A DNA stretch of 48,139 nucleotides from NCBI GenBank assembly GCA_002717365.1, contig PBDJ01000042.1, forward strand, positions 1 through 48,139, in the 5' to 3' direction. The notes under the pieces are model-generated. The model had not been told where the DNA came from, searched no databases, and saw nothing but the letters and a program-made list of their open reading frames with translations. Both the position numbers and the translations under genes were made by a program. This document shows positions 41,473-48,139 of this stretch, in pieces (positions within the stretch are counted from its first letter, which is position 1; the number at the start of each line of letters is the position of its first letter). This DNA is from Acidimicrobiaceae bacterium. Lineage in GTDB: Bacteria; Actinomycetota; Acidimicrobiia; Acidimicrobiales; MedAcidi-G1.

Positions 41473-42987
41473 ATGACAGAAGGCTCCGCATTTACAACCG
41501 GAAGGCTTGGTAATTCTCGCAACGCCGTGAACGTCAAGTATGCGGTCGAGCCAAAGTTGCGGACGGAGATGGCGCTTCTGGACGCCTACACGCAGGTCGA
41601 CATGGCGCACACGGTCATGCTGTCCGAGCAGGGAGTGCTCGCGGACGATCAGACCCGTGGGATCCTTCGAGGGCTGAGAGAGATCGCCGGTCTGGATGAC
41701 GGAGAGTTGCCCGTGGATCCCGAGCGAGGCTCTGTGCTCCTCCAGGTAGAGCACTTCCTCGCCGAGAGAATTGGCCATGACATGGCCGGTCGGATGCACA
41801 CCGGCAGGAGTCGGAATGACCATCAAGAAGCCGCCAACCGGCTGCTCGTCAGGGACCGCCTGCTTGACGTAGCCGATGCGACACTGCGTCTGCAGGACAC
41901 GGTTCTCGACCTAGCGCTCGAACACGCCGATGCCTTGATGCCCGGCTATACCCATCTTCAGCACGCTCAACCAACAACCCTTGGTCACTACATTATGCGG
42001 CACTATTACCCGTTCGAGCGTGACCAACAGCGCCTTCAAGGAGCTTTCAAGCGTACGAATCTCAACGCTCTGGGCGGCGCGGCGTGCGTGGGAACGACCT
42101 GGCCTGTCGATCGCCGTCGTACCGCCGAGCTCTTGGGCCACGGAGGCCTCGTGGTCCACGCCACGGACGCCGGGGTCTTCGCCCGTGACTATCCGGCGGA
42201 GAACGCCGCGATGTTGTCGATTCTGGTCAACGATGTCGGGCGGCTCGCCGGAGATCTCTACGTATGGTCAACGTGGGAATTCGGCATGGTCGAGGTCGAG
42301 GACGGTATGGCGAACACCAGCAGTATCATGCCGCAGAAGAAGAATCCAGAGGCCCTCGAGCGCGTCAGAGGCTTGTCTGGCATTGCTGTCGGATGGCTAC
42401 CAGCTGTTCTTGGAGCTCTGCGCTCTGCCACCTCCTCGGACCTCGAACTCGCCTTCGGCCCCGACCCGACTCAGGACATGATCGATTCGACCATCGCAGT
42501 CGTGGAACTGACCCGCGAGAGCCTTGAGACGACAACGTTCAATACCGACGTGATGCGCGACCGCGCAGAAGTGAACTGGACCACCGCAACGAACTTGGCG
42601 GACGAACTGGTCAGAAGCTCGGGACTCTCGTTCCGAGCAGCGCACCAGGTCGTAGGCCGGCTTGTCAGAAACGCTGTTTCTGAAGGTATAGCTCCGGACG
42701 ACGTGACCAGCAAGATGGTTGTGAGTGCAGCCGACGAAGTGGGTATTGTCGCTGACATTTCCCAGGAGAACGTCGACAACTCGCTCGATCCCACGGCCTT
42801 TCTGCAGTCGCTTACGACGGTAGGGAGTGCCAACCCGACCGAGGTGCGGAGGATGGTTGCTGAAGGGCATGACCTGCAGGCCACTCACCGCGGTTGGCTC
42901 GACGAGACGGTCGCCCGCCTGGCAACAGCTCGACAGGAACTCACGGCGGCAGTAGATAGACACCTGTCCGGGATCGGTGAGAAATGA
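41473..42987 (+). CDS. Argininosuccinate lyase-family C-N lyase, second copy
   Basis: A 504-residue paralogue of the protein at 39845-41359. It keeps GRSRND, the catalytic His in PGYTHLQHAQP, and NTSSIMPQKKNPE in the signature loop, again with Thr in place of Gly. The two proteins align without evident gaps by eye and are probably more than half identical. They face away from each other across 113 bases. It is followed after ten bases by the cyclic amidohydrolase, so ring opening and C-N lysis may be consecutive steps. The substrate is unknown. Confidence 0.88.
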   Translation: MTEGSAFTTGRLGNSRNAVNVKYAVEPKLRTEMALLDAYTQVDMAHTVMLSEQGVLADDQTRGILRGLREIAGLDDGELPVDPERGSVLLQVEHFLAERIGHDMAGRMHTGRSRNDHQEAANRLLVRDRLLDVADATLRLQDTVLDLALEHADALMPGYTHLQHAQPTTLGHYIMRHYYPFERDQQRLQGAFKRTNLNALGGAACVGTTWPVDRRRTAELLGHGGLVVHATDAGVFARDYPAENAAMLSILVNDVGRLAGDLYVWSTWEFGMVEVEDGMANTSSIMPQKKNPEALERVRGLSGIAVGWLPAVLGALRSATSSDLELAFGPDPTQDMIDSTIAVVELTRESLETTTFNTDVMRDRAEVNWTTATNLADELVRSSGLSFRAAHQVVGRLVRNAVSEGIAPDDVTSKMVVSAADEVGIVADISQENVDNSLDPTAFLQSLTTVGSANPTEVRRMVAEGHDLQATHRGWLDETVARLATARQELTAAVDRHLSGIGEK

Positions 42988-42997
42988 GGAGAGGGAC

Positions 42998-44377
42998 ATG
43001 AACAGGCGATTCGACACCATCGTACGGGGCGGACACCTCGTCCTTCCCGATCGTGTCTTTCCGGGAACCATCGGGATACGCGATGGCGTGATTGCGGCAA
43101 TCGGAGACGATGACAGCGACTTTCCAGCCGACGAATTCATCGATGGCACCGATTGCCTCATCCTGCCAGGAGTTGTGGACATGCATGTTCACTTTCGAGA
43201 CCCCGGCCTCACCGACAAGGAGGACTTCTCGACAGGGAGCACGGCGGCTGCGGTCGGCGGAGTGACAACCGTCGGGGACATGCCTAACAACAAGCCTCCG
43301 ATCACCACAAGTGAGCGATTCGTTGCAAAGCGTGACGACGTTGCGGAGAAGGCCCATGTCGATTACGTGCTTTGGGCCGGCGGGGTTCATCCTGATGAGA
43401 TGCCGGGAATGGCCGCTGCCGGAGCGATCGGGTTCAAGGTCTACATGAACAAGTTCGAACGTCCGGACGGAGCGGAGTGGACGGGCAAGGAATCGCCATT
43501 AGCTCCCGAGCTCTACATGGACGACGATGCCCGCCTGCTGGACGTCTTCAAGACTGCAGCCGATCTCGCACTCCCAGTAGCCGTGCATTTGGGCAATCAG
43601 GCCTTCGTCCGCAGGGTCATGTTTCCCTGGGCGAACAAGCCCTTTGCGGACGTCGCACCCGCCCTGCAAGCGTTGTCGCCGATGGAATTCATGGAAGCGG
43701 CACAAAAGTGTGTTCTGTTTGCCGAGCGAACTGGCGCCCATCTCCACTTCGTTCATGCACCCGCCGAAGTCCTATCGATCGTCCGAACAGCCAAGACTTC
43801 AGGGCTCAATGTGACGGTCGAATCCCTTTGCCCTTTCATGACATTCGACCTCATGGACGAGTTGGGGCCACTCGGCTTCAATCGATACCGGTCACCAGAA
43901 GCTGTTGCCCTTCTTTGGCAGGGAATGCGCGACGGGCTCATCGATGCGGTAGCGACCGACCACGCACCTCATGAGTGGGAAGAGAAGCAGCAAGGATTTG
44001 TCGACGTGCTTAGTTGCCCATCGGGATATCCCGAAGTGCAGACTTCGTTCGCCATGATGTTCGACGAGGTGAGCAAAGGGACGATCACTATCCAACAACT
44101 AGTGCGCCTGATGGCGGCGGGCCCAGCCCAGGTGCTAGGGATCCAGGACAGAAAGGGTTCGATCGAGCTAGGGAAAGACGCCGATTTCGTTGTAGTCAAC
44201 CCAGAGTCCGAGTGGACGATTACCAATGAGCAGCAGAAGTCAAAATGTGGCTGGACGCCATTCGACGGTCGAAAGGTTCGTGGGCGCCCAGTTCTCACCT
44301 TGCTCCGCGGCGAGGTAATTGCCCGAGACGGCGAACTAGAGAGCGAGAACCGCGGCCATCTAATCGGTGTGACGTAG
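42998..44377 (+). CDS. Allantoinase/dihydroorotase-like cyclic amidohydrolase
   Basis: The 459-residue amidohydrolase-superfamily enzyme opens cyclic amides or ureides. The binuclear metal site is complete: HVHFRDPG (H63, H65), the lysine to be carboxylated K147 (GFKVYMN), H197 (AVHLGN), the His in LHFVHAP, and the Asp in ATDHAPHEW. GLTDKEDFSTGS and GVTTVGDMPN are close to allantoinase. Allantoinase, dihydroorotase and hydantoinase cannot be separated with confidence. No purine-degradation set (urate oxidase, allantoate hydrolase in order) is nearby. I start at ATG 42998 behind GGAGAGGG. It follows the second C-N lyase by ten bases. Confidence 0.85.
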   Translation: MNRRFDTIVRGGHLVLPDRVFPGTIGIRDGVIAAIGDDDSDFPADEFIDGTDCLILPGVVDMHVHFRDPGLTDKEDFSTGSTAAAVGGVTTVGDMPNNKPPITTSERFVAKRDDVAEKAHVDYVLWAGGVHPDEMPGMAAAGAIGFKVYMNKFERPDGAEWTGKESPLAPELYMDDDARLLDVFKTAADLALPVAVHLGNQAFVRRVMFPWANKPFADVAPALQALSPMEFMEAAQKCVLFAERTGAHLHFVHAPAEVLSIVRTAKTSGLNVTVESLCPFMTFDLMDELGPLGFNRYRSPEAVALLWQGMRDGLIDAVATDHAPHEWEEKQQGFVDVLSCPSGYPEVQTSFAMMFDEVSKGTITIQQLVRLMAAGPAQVLGIQDRKGSIELGKDADFVVVNPESEWTITNEQQKSKCGWTPFDGRKVRGRPVLTLLRGEVIARDGELESENRGHLIGVT

Positions 44378-44391
44378 TCCCCCCGTCGAAG

Positions 44392-45276
44392 TCAGGCTTC
44401 CGGGCCGTTGAACTCGTCGAAAACTCTTCTCGAGAGTGCGGCGAGCGCCGCGTTCACCTCGATCCGGTCTCCCCGGGCGCCGTTGGCCATCAGGGCAATG
44501 GCGTAGGGCCCATGCCTGGAGTAGACGATTCCAACGTCGCACGAAACCAATTCGAATTGGCCGGTCTTGTGCGCACAGACCGTGCCGGCCGGCAGGCGGT
44601 GTGGAATCACCGTGCGCAGTTGCTGTCCTTTGTGGATGTCCAGAAACGTTCTTTTTGACTCGCAGGAAAGCACTTCGTTGTTGTGTATTCGCCGAAACAG
44701 CCGACACATATCTGCAGGTGTGGAGATGTTTCCCTCCGACGAGTACGCACGAGATTCGAAGTCGTACTCACGGTTTAGGAGCCGCTCCATGGATAGGTCA
44801 AAGGCAACCGGTCCCATCGACGCATCGAGACCTACGATCCCGAGGAGCATCTCCTTGGGACTGAGAGGGATCCGTGTGCGAGTCAGTCCGAGACGGTCGA
44901 TAGTGTGCTGAATCCGGTCGTGTCCGACGACATCAAACAACATCTGCGAGGCGGTGTTGTCGCTGATCGTGATCATCAGCACCGCCAGATCGCCAATCGA
45001 GACCTCTGTATCGGATCTCATCAATTTGAGGACACCCGAACCGGCTACACGTTTCGTAGCTGTGAAAGTGATCCGGTCATCGAGCGAGAGCTTCTGGACG
45101 TCGACCATTTCGAGCAGGCTGACCAGAAGGATCGACTTGAACGTGCTCGCCGTCAGAAGCGGATGGTCTGAGTTATAGGCAACCTGCTCGCCGGTTTCTA
45201 GATGGACAGCGCTCACTCCCAGAACACCGGTAAACGTCTTGGCGAAGGACGTGAGGTCTTTCGCGGGACAAGCCAC
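44392..45276 (-). CDS. Class A beta-lactamase-fold serine hydrolase without signal peptide
   Basis: The 294-residue protein of the penicillin-recognising serine enzyme fold has S44-x-x-K47 (TASTFKS), S105-D-N107 (ISDNTAS) and a later KTG (AHKTGQF). The omega-loop Glu of class A beta-lactamases is not obvious. The start is taken at GTG 45276, eight bases after the LLM stop; upstream frame overlaps that gene. With this start no signal peptide precedes the domain, so the enzyme is probably cytoplasmic and not a drug-resistance beta-lactamase. Its place in a C-N cleavage island suggests an amidase or esterase. Coupled to the third LLM gene. Confidence 0.72.
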   Translation of the reverse strand: MACPAKDLTSFAKTFTGVLGVSAVHLETGEQVAYNSDHPLLTASTFKSILLVSLLEMVDVQKLSLDDRITFTATKRVAGSGVLKLMRSDTEVSIGDLAVLMITISDNTASQMLFDVVGHDRIQHTIDRLGLTRTRIPLSPKEMLLGIVGLDASMGPVAFDLSMERLLNREYDFESRAYSSEGNISTPADMCRLFRRIHNNEVLSCESKRTFLDIHKGQQLRTVIPHRLPAGTVCAHKTGQFELVSCDVGIVYSRHGPYAIALMANGARGDRIEVNAALAALSRRVFDEFNGPEA

Positions 45277-45283
45277 AGGCCCG

Positions 45284-46255
45284 TTAGGGGTTGGCACGTC
45301 GAATTTCGGGCATGACCTTTTCGGCGAGGAGGCGAACTGACTCGGTCTCTGGATAATCGCTGCACCATGGGTAGAAAGCCGTGCAACCAAGGTCGATATA
45401 GGTCTGCATCTTTTCTGCGACCTGCTCAGGCGTTCCAACAAAGTTCCGGGAGCGCCATTCCTCAAACTCCACGCCTTGGACCGAGCGGCTTCCTCCGTCG
45501 ACAATCTCCTGTTCATCTTCTCGGAGGACGACCTCACCGCAGATTGTTTTCTGAATCTCGTCGTAGTCACGTCCCACATCACGACAGTGGCCCTGAAGCA
45601 CAGAGCACCTATGAGCGAACTCCTCGGGGGTTCCCCCAAAGTTCGAGGCATCGCCGAGGCGCGCTACCGCCCTGAGGGTCAGTTGCTCTCCTTTGCCCCC
45701 TATGAGGACCTGTGGTCTCGGTTGCTGCACGGGCTTTGGATCGCACTGACCACCCTGCATCGAGTAGAAGCGCCCCTCGTAGTTCACGTCTTGCTGGGAC
45801 CACATCGCTGTCACAATCTCGATCGCTTCTTCCATCATCTTGATGCGGTCCGCAGGACTCGCGAATCGATAGCCATATCCGGCGAATTCGTGCTCGTACC
45901 AACCAGCGCCAACACCCCAAATCAGACGACCATTGGACATCACGTCTAGGTTCGAGGTGATCTTGGCGGTGAGGCTGGGTTCCCGATACGGGGTACAGGT
46001 CACCATCTGACCAAGTTTGATTCGACTGGTGACTTGACTAATCGCTGCGAGGACAGTCCAGGAATCAAAAACCGTTTCATTGGCGGGATTGGGCCAGTTG
46101 TGGAAGTGGTCATAGACCCAGAGAGAATCCAGATTGAGTTCTTCGGCGTACTTGGCGACTTCCACTGACTTTGCCCACTTGTCGACAGGATCGGAGATTG
46201 GGAGCAAATCCATCTTCCATCCTTGAGGTATGAACACGCCGAAGTTGATCTCCAT
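45284..46255 (-). CDS. Luciferase-like (LLM) F420-type oxidoreductase, third
   Basis: The 323-residue luciferase-like protein is more distant from the other two. INFGVFIPQGWKMD opens the barrel, DSLWVYDHFHNWP and GRLIWGVGAGWYEHEF follow, and VGTPEQVAEKM is the usual C-terminal block of the F420-dependent group. ATG start at 46255. It is followed after seven bases by the serine hydrolase. It is thus the third LLM gene of the island closely linked to a hydrolase or lyase. The substrate is unknown. Confidence 0.88.
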   Translation of the reverse strand: MEINFGVFIPQGWKMDLLPISDPVDKWAKSVEVAKYAEELNLDSLWVYDHFHNWPNPANETVFDSWTVLAAISQVTSRIKLGQMVTCTPYREPSLTAKITSNLDVMSNGRLIWGVGAGWYEHEFAGYGYRFASPADRIKMMEEAIEIVTAMWSQQDVNYEGRFYSMQGGQCDPKPVQQPRPQVLIGGKGEQLTLRAVARLGDASNFGGTPEEFAHRCSVLQGHCRDVGRDYDEIQKTICGEVVLREDEQEIVDGGSRSVQGVEFEEWRSRNFVGTPEQVAEKMQTYIDLGCTAFYPWCSDYPETESVRLLAEKVMPEIRRANP

Positions 46256-46321
46256 CCGGACAGTTTGCCTGAAACGCGAACTCAGTTCTGAACTGCGCTT
46301 CCAAAATGGCCAATTAGACGC

Positions 46322-46627
46322 CTACAAAAGCAGGTTGGCACCAGTGTCCTGATTGACGATTTGGGCAGGTGGGTTGGCAACGAACTCTTGGCCCAAGGCG
46401 AGCCACTCCGAGTCGGAGGGCAATGCATCGACGAATGTGCCGTATCCAGCACCGTTCTCGAACTGGAGCACATAGGTCATTAGGTGTCCAGGTCCTGTGT
46501 TGTGGGCGATGAGTGCGACATTGGTTGCACCGAGGCGTTTGTGGATTTCAGCTCCTCGTCTACAGAAGCCGATGAAATCACCTTCGCGGCCTTGATGAAC
46601 TTCCCAGACGGTCCTTCCTACAAACAT
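46322..46627 (-). CDS. Small hypothetical protein, possible alpha-beta-barrel (NIPSNAP-like)
   Basis: The 101-residue protein is not firmly recognised. Alternating beta-like and helical stretches (MFVGRTVWEV, GDFIGFCRRGAEIHKRLG, MTYVLQFENGAGYGTFVDAL) recall dimeric ferredoxin-like barrels such as NIPSNAP or antibiotic-biosynthesis monooxygenase domains. Some of those bind haem or aid flavin enzymes, but no diagnostic residue is seen. It lies 66 bases upstream of the third LLM gene on the same strand and is probably co-transcribed. It is the last gene with island-type codon use. Confidence 0.6.
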   Translation of the reverse strand: MFVGRTVWEVHQGREGDFIGFCRRGAEIHKRLGATNVALIAHNTGPGHLMTYVLQFENGAGYGTFVDALPSDSEWLALGQEFVANPPAQIVNQDTGANLLL

Positions 46628-46771
46628 CGTCTCTCGGTGCCTTTCTGTTAGCTGGAGATCATCTTGATGGTGCCTTCGACTGTTTCCGATTGCAAACGGA
46701 TGCGCGCTGGGTCTGCGAATACGCCGCCACTGACCTGGTCCTGCGCGTATCTACACGTGGGGGCGACGCAG

Positions 46772-47881
46772 TCAAGTCCCGATCTTGGCGAACGGGACCA
46801 CTTCGGTGCTCAGGGGATCGATATCGCCCTCTGCCAGGAAGAAACGGAAGAACAGGGTGCCAGAAGCCCGACCCTCGGTGTCGATCCAGTTGGGGATACC
46901 GGGGTCGGCGTGGGCGACGACCATACGGAACGAGCCGTCGGCTTCGAGGGCAGTGGTAGCCCTGTTTCTACTGACCGGCCGATTGACATAGTCAAGGGTC
47001 TGCAGGAATCGGTTCCAGGCGCAAACACTGGCGAAACGACACTTGGGCCATCGGCCGGTGATAACCAGTGCCTCATCTGGCCCAAGTAGCCAGCGACCAA
47101 GCGAGTAGTGAGCGTCTGCAGCCGATAAAGCAATATCGCCGGGCTCCTGTGGCACCGGAAATTCATTGGGGATCTGGCCCACCCAACCGGGTGGCGTGGC
47201 GTGACCGGCCCTCTGGGGACCGTCGATGGTCTTACTTCTTACATGGTTGATTACTCGTCTGATGGCAGCAGCCACCAGGTCGTCGTCCCACGGTGGTGGC
47301 GGCCCGTCAGGTGGGTCGAGGTTCTCGATAGTCAGCGGCAAGTGGACATCTGCGCCGGCAGCCGAGGACGCCCACTCGAAGTAGTGGCGGCTGGTGAGGC
47401 GACCGGCATCGGCCGACAGCCCCAACCAGTTCCGGTCTTGGGGCGCACCTCCGAGGATGATTTCGTAGGAGCCGTCGGCGGCAACGTCAAACTGTGTGTC
47501 GTTGAGCATCCCGTCGGTACGGTTCGGGTACGAGCCATCGTTGGCGCCGGCCTCCACTGTGAACGCCGTGTACACCGCTTGGGTCAAGTTGCCAGTGATC
47601 CGGTAGGTGCGGTCGCCCCGGATCGGGGCCTCAAAGTAGATGGCGTCGGCGTTGTCGCCGCTGAACTTGCGGGTCGGCGTCACGATACGGCGCCACACCG
47701 GGCGTTCCGGATCGAACTCGGCGTGGCTCACCAGTCCCGACTGGAGAATGTGGGCGATGGTGCGGTGAGCCTCGGCGACATCGCGGTCGTCGACCACCAT
47801 CCATTCCTCGCCGGCAAACCGCTCGCCGGCCTCGGCTAGTACCTCGAGCAACCCAGACCATGCAGCACGCGTCTCGGACAT
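46772..47881 (-). CDS. DUF1214-type protein
   Basis: The 369-residue protein resembles actinobacterial DUF1214 proteins. The N-terminal half contains FSGDNADAIYFEAPIRGDRTYRI and DGSYEIILGG. The C-terminal half carries LVITGRWPKCRFASVCAWNRFLQTLDY and the ending VVAHADPGIPNWIDTEGR, typical of the domain (related to DUF1254/1214 proteins). There is no signal peptide or transmembrane segment, and the function of the family is unknown. Codon use is again strongly G/C-ending, like the left core region, so it marks the right side of the island. Confidence 0.7.
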   Translation of the reverse strand: MSETRAAWSGLLEVLAEAGERFAGEEWMVVDDRDVAEAHRTIAHILQSGLVSHAEFDPERPVWRRIVTPTRKFSGDNADAIYFEAPIRGDRTYRITGNLTQAVYTAFTVEAGANDGSYPNRTDGMLNDTQFDVAADGSYEIILGGAPQDRNWLGLSADAGRLTSRHYFEWASSAAGADVHLPLTIENLDPPDGPPPPWDDDLVAAAIRRVINHVRSKTIDGPQRAGHATPPGWVGQIPNEFPVPQEPGDIALSAADAHYSLGRWLLGPDEALVITGRWPKCRFASVCAWNRFLQTLDYVNRPVSRNRATTALEADGSFRMVVAHADPGIPNWIDTEGRASGTLFFRFFLAEGDIDPLSTEVVPFAKIGT

Positions 47882-48008
47882 CTACTTTCCTCCTGGACCT
47901 CAGCCGATCATTGTGGCAAAAGGCCCAAGTGTCTGCTTGTACGTATCTACACCGAGGGCAGCAGAGACACTCACCGCCCCTCAGGGGAGGGGTGACAGAC
48001 TTTAGGAC

Positions 48009-48139
48009 GTGAGGGCGGATGCTGTTGCGGTGACGGTCTTGTTGATCGTCTCGGGGTGTGGCGGCAGTTCCGACACAACAGCACCAACCGCAACCTTGGC
48101 TGAATCTACGAGCGTGACTACGAGCGTGACTACGAGCGT
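48009..48139 (+). CDS. N-terminal fragment of a lipoprotein gene (cut by window edge)
   Basis: An open frame from GTG 48009 runs off the window. It encodes a short hydrophobic signal (AVTVLLIV) and a lipobox VSGC, followed by Gly/Ser and a Thr/Ser-rich linker (TLAESTSVTTS). A second GTG at 48030 could also start it. The linker is built from a 12-base repeat. The mature domain lies outside the window, so the role is unknown; binding proteins of transporters often look like this. Confidence 0.6.
   Translation, partial: MRADAVAVTVLLIVSGCGGSSDTTAPTATLAESTSVTTSVTTS
48108..48139 (+). repeat. 12-base tandem repeat in the lipoprotein linker
   Basis: The unit ACGAGCGTGACT occurs twice and a third copy begins at the window edge, encoding a TSVT-type repeat. 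The total number of copies cannot be seen. Confidence 0.75.

Larger units (their letters stand above)
25308..46700. other. Putative accessory island downstream of tRNA-Val
   Basis: From the 3' end of tRNA-Val to about 46.7 kb the coding style changes. GAT, ATC, CGA, AGT and TTA codons become common, and the strict G/C third-position preference of the flanks relaxes. Genes for import, C-N bond hydrolysis or lysis, and flavin/F420 redox enzymes fill the segment, with no housekeeping genes. Codon style returns to the core type in the DUF1214 gene at 46772. No integrase, transposase or convincing flanking repeat was seen, so an old or degraded transfer is inferred and the borders are approximate. 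Confidence 0.5.

Noticed and set aside
44392-45276. Antibiotic-resistance beta-lactamase
   Set aside because: No signal peptide, unclear omega-loop Glu, and a catabolic rather than resistance context; only the fold is supported.
46772-46779. TCAAGTCC near the right edge of the island, shared with the T loop of tRNA-Val (25289-25296), as an attachment-site repeat
   Set aside because: Only eight bases match and the flanks diverge at once; true tRNA attachment repeats are normally longer and include the 3' end. It could be chance.

Overview
The window is 48 kb of GC-rich, gene-dense DNA with many GTG and some TTG starts. It looks like an actinobacterial chromosome, most likely a marine member of the Acidimicrobiia or a close relative. 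That placement is an inference. It rests on the SufU-type SUF genes, the family of small HhH-GPD repair proteins, three luciferase-like (probably F420-dependent) oxidoreductases, and a cupin resembling DMSP lyases. No rRNA, CRISPR array, transposase or integrase was seen. One tRNA gene, tRNA-Val(CAC), lies at 25234-25307.

The left part (1-25 kb) is mostly core genome. Two half-operons for Fe-S cluster assembly converge at about 3.8 kb. One runs forward (sufD, a Rieske ferredoxin, sufC, pterin carbinolamine dehydratase). The other runs in reverse (an MBL hydrolase, a second sufC, sufS, sufU). There are two sufC genes and no sufB. Next come an acyl-CoA dehydrogenase, GDP-fucose synthase, a HhH-GPD glycosylase, RNase HI, a 400-bp gene-poor stretch that looks like a structured RNA ending in a strong terminator, a DMSP-lyase-like cupin and aconitase. 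At 15.0-21.1 kb a tight four-gene reverse operon encodes a PlsC-like acyltransferase, a LarA-like (DUF2088) protein, a zinc alcohol dehydrogenase, and an acyl-CoA reductase fused to a HAD domain. It is divergent from a TetR gene, and two tandem palindromes lie at the shared promoter. Divergent ddl and murF, a zinc-ribbon protein and a membrane J-domain protein complete the core block.

The accessory part (about 25.3-46.7 kb) starts just after the tRNA and differs from its flanks in codon use, with more A/T at third positions. It is a catabolic island for nitrogen compounds. It holds two M20-fold proteins with altered metal ligands, a DUF6282 amidohydrolase, an SsuABC/NMT1-like ABC importer with two permeases, an M20D amidohydrolase, a ureohydrolase (agmatinase family), an AhpD/CMD-family protein, an MFS transporter, two head-to-head argininosuccinate-lyase paralogues, an allantoinase/dihydroorotase-like cyclic amidase, a class-A-beta-lactamase-fold serine hydrolase without a signal peptide, and three luciferase-like oxidoreductases. 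Each of the three oxidoreductases is closely linked to a C-N-cleaving enzyme. I infer import, redox activation and stepwise C-N cleavage of one or several amide, ureido or guanidino compounds; the substrate is unknown.

The right end (46.7-48.1 kb) returns to core-like codon use with a DUF1214 protein and the start of a lipoprotein gene cut by the window edge.
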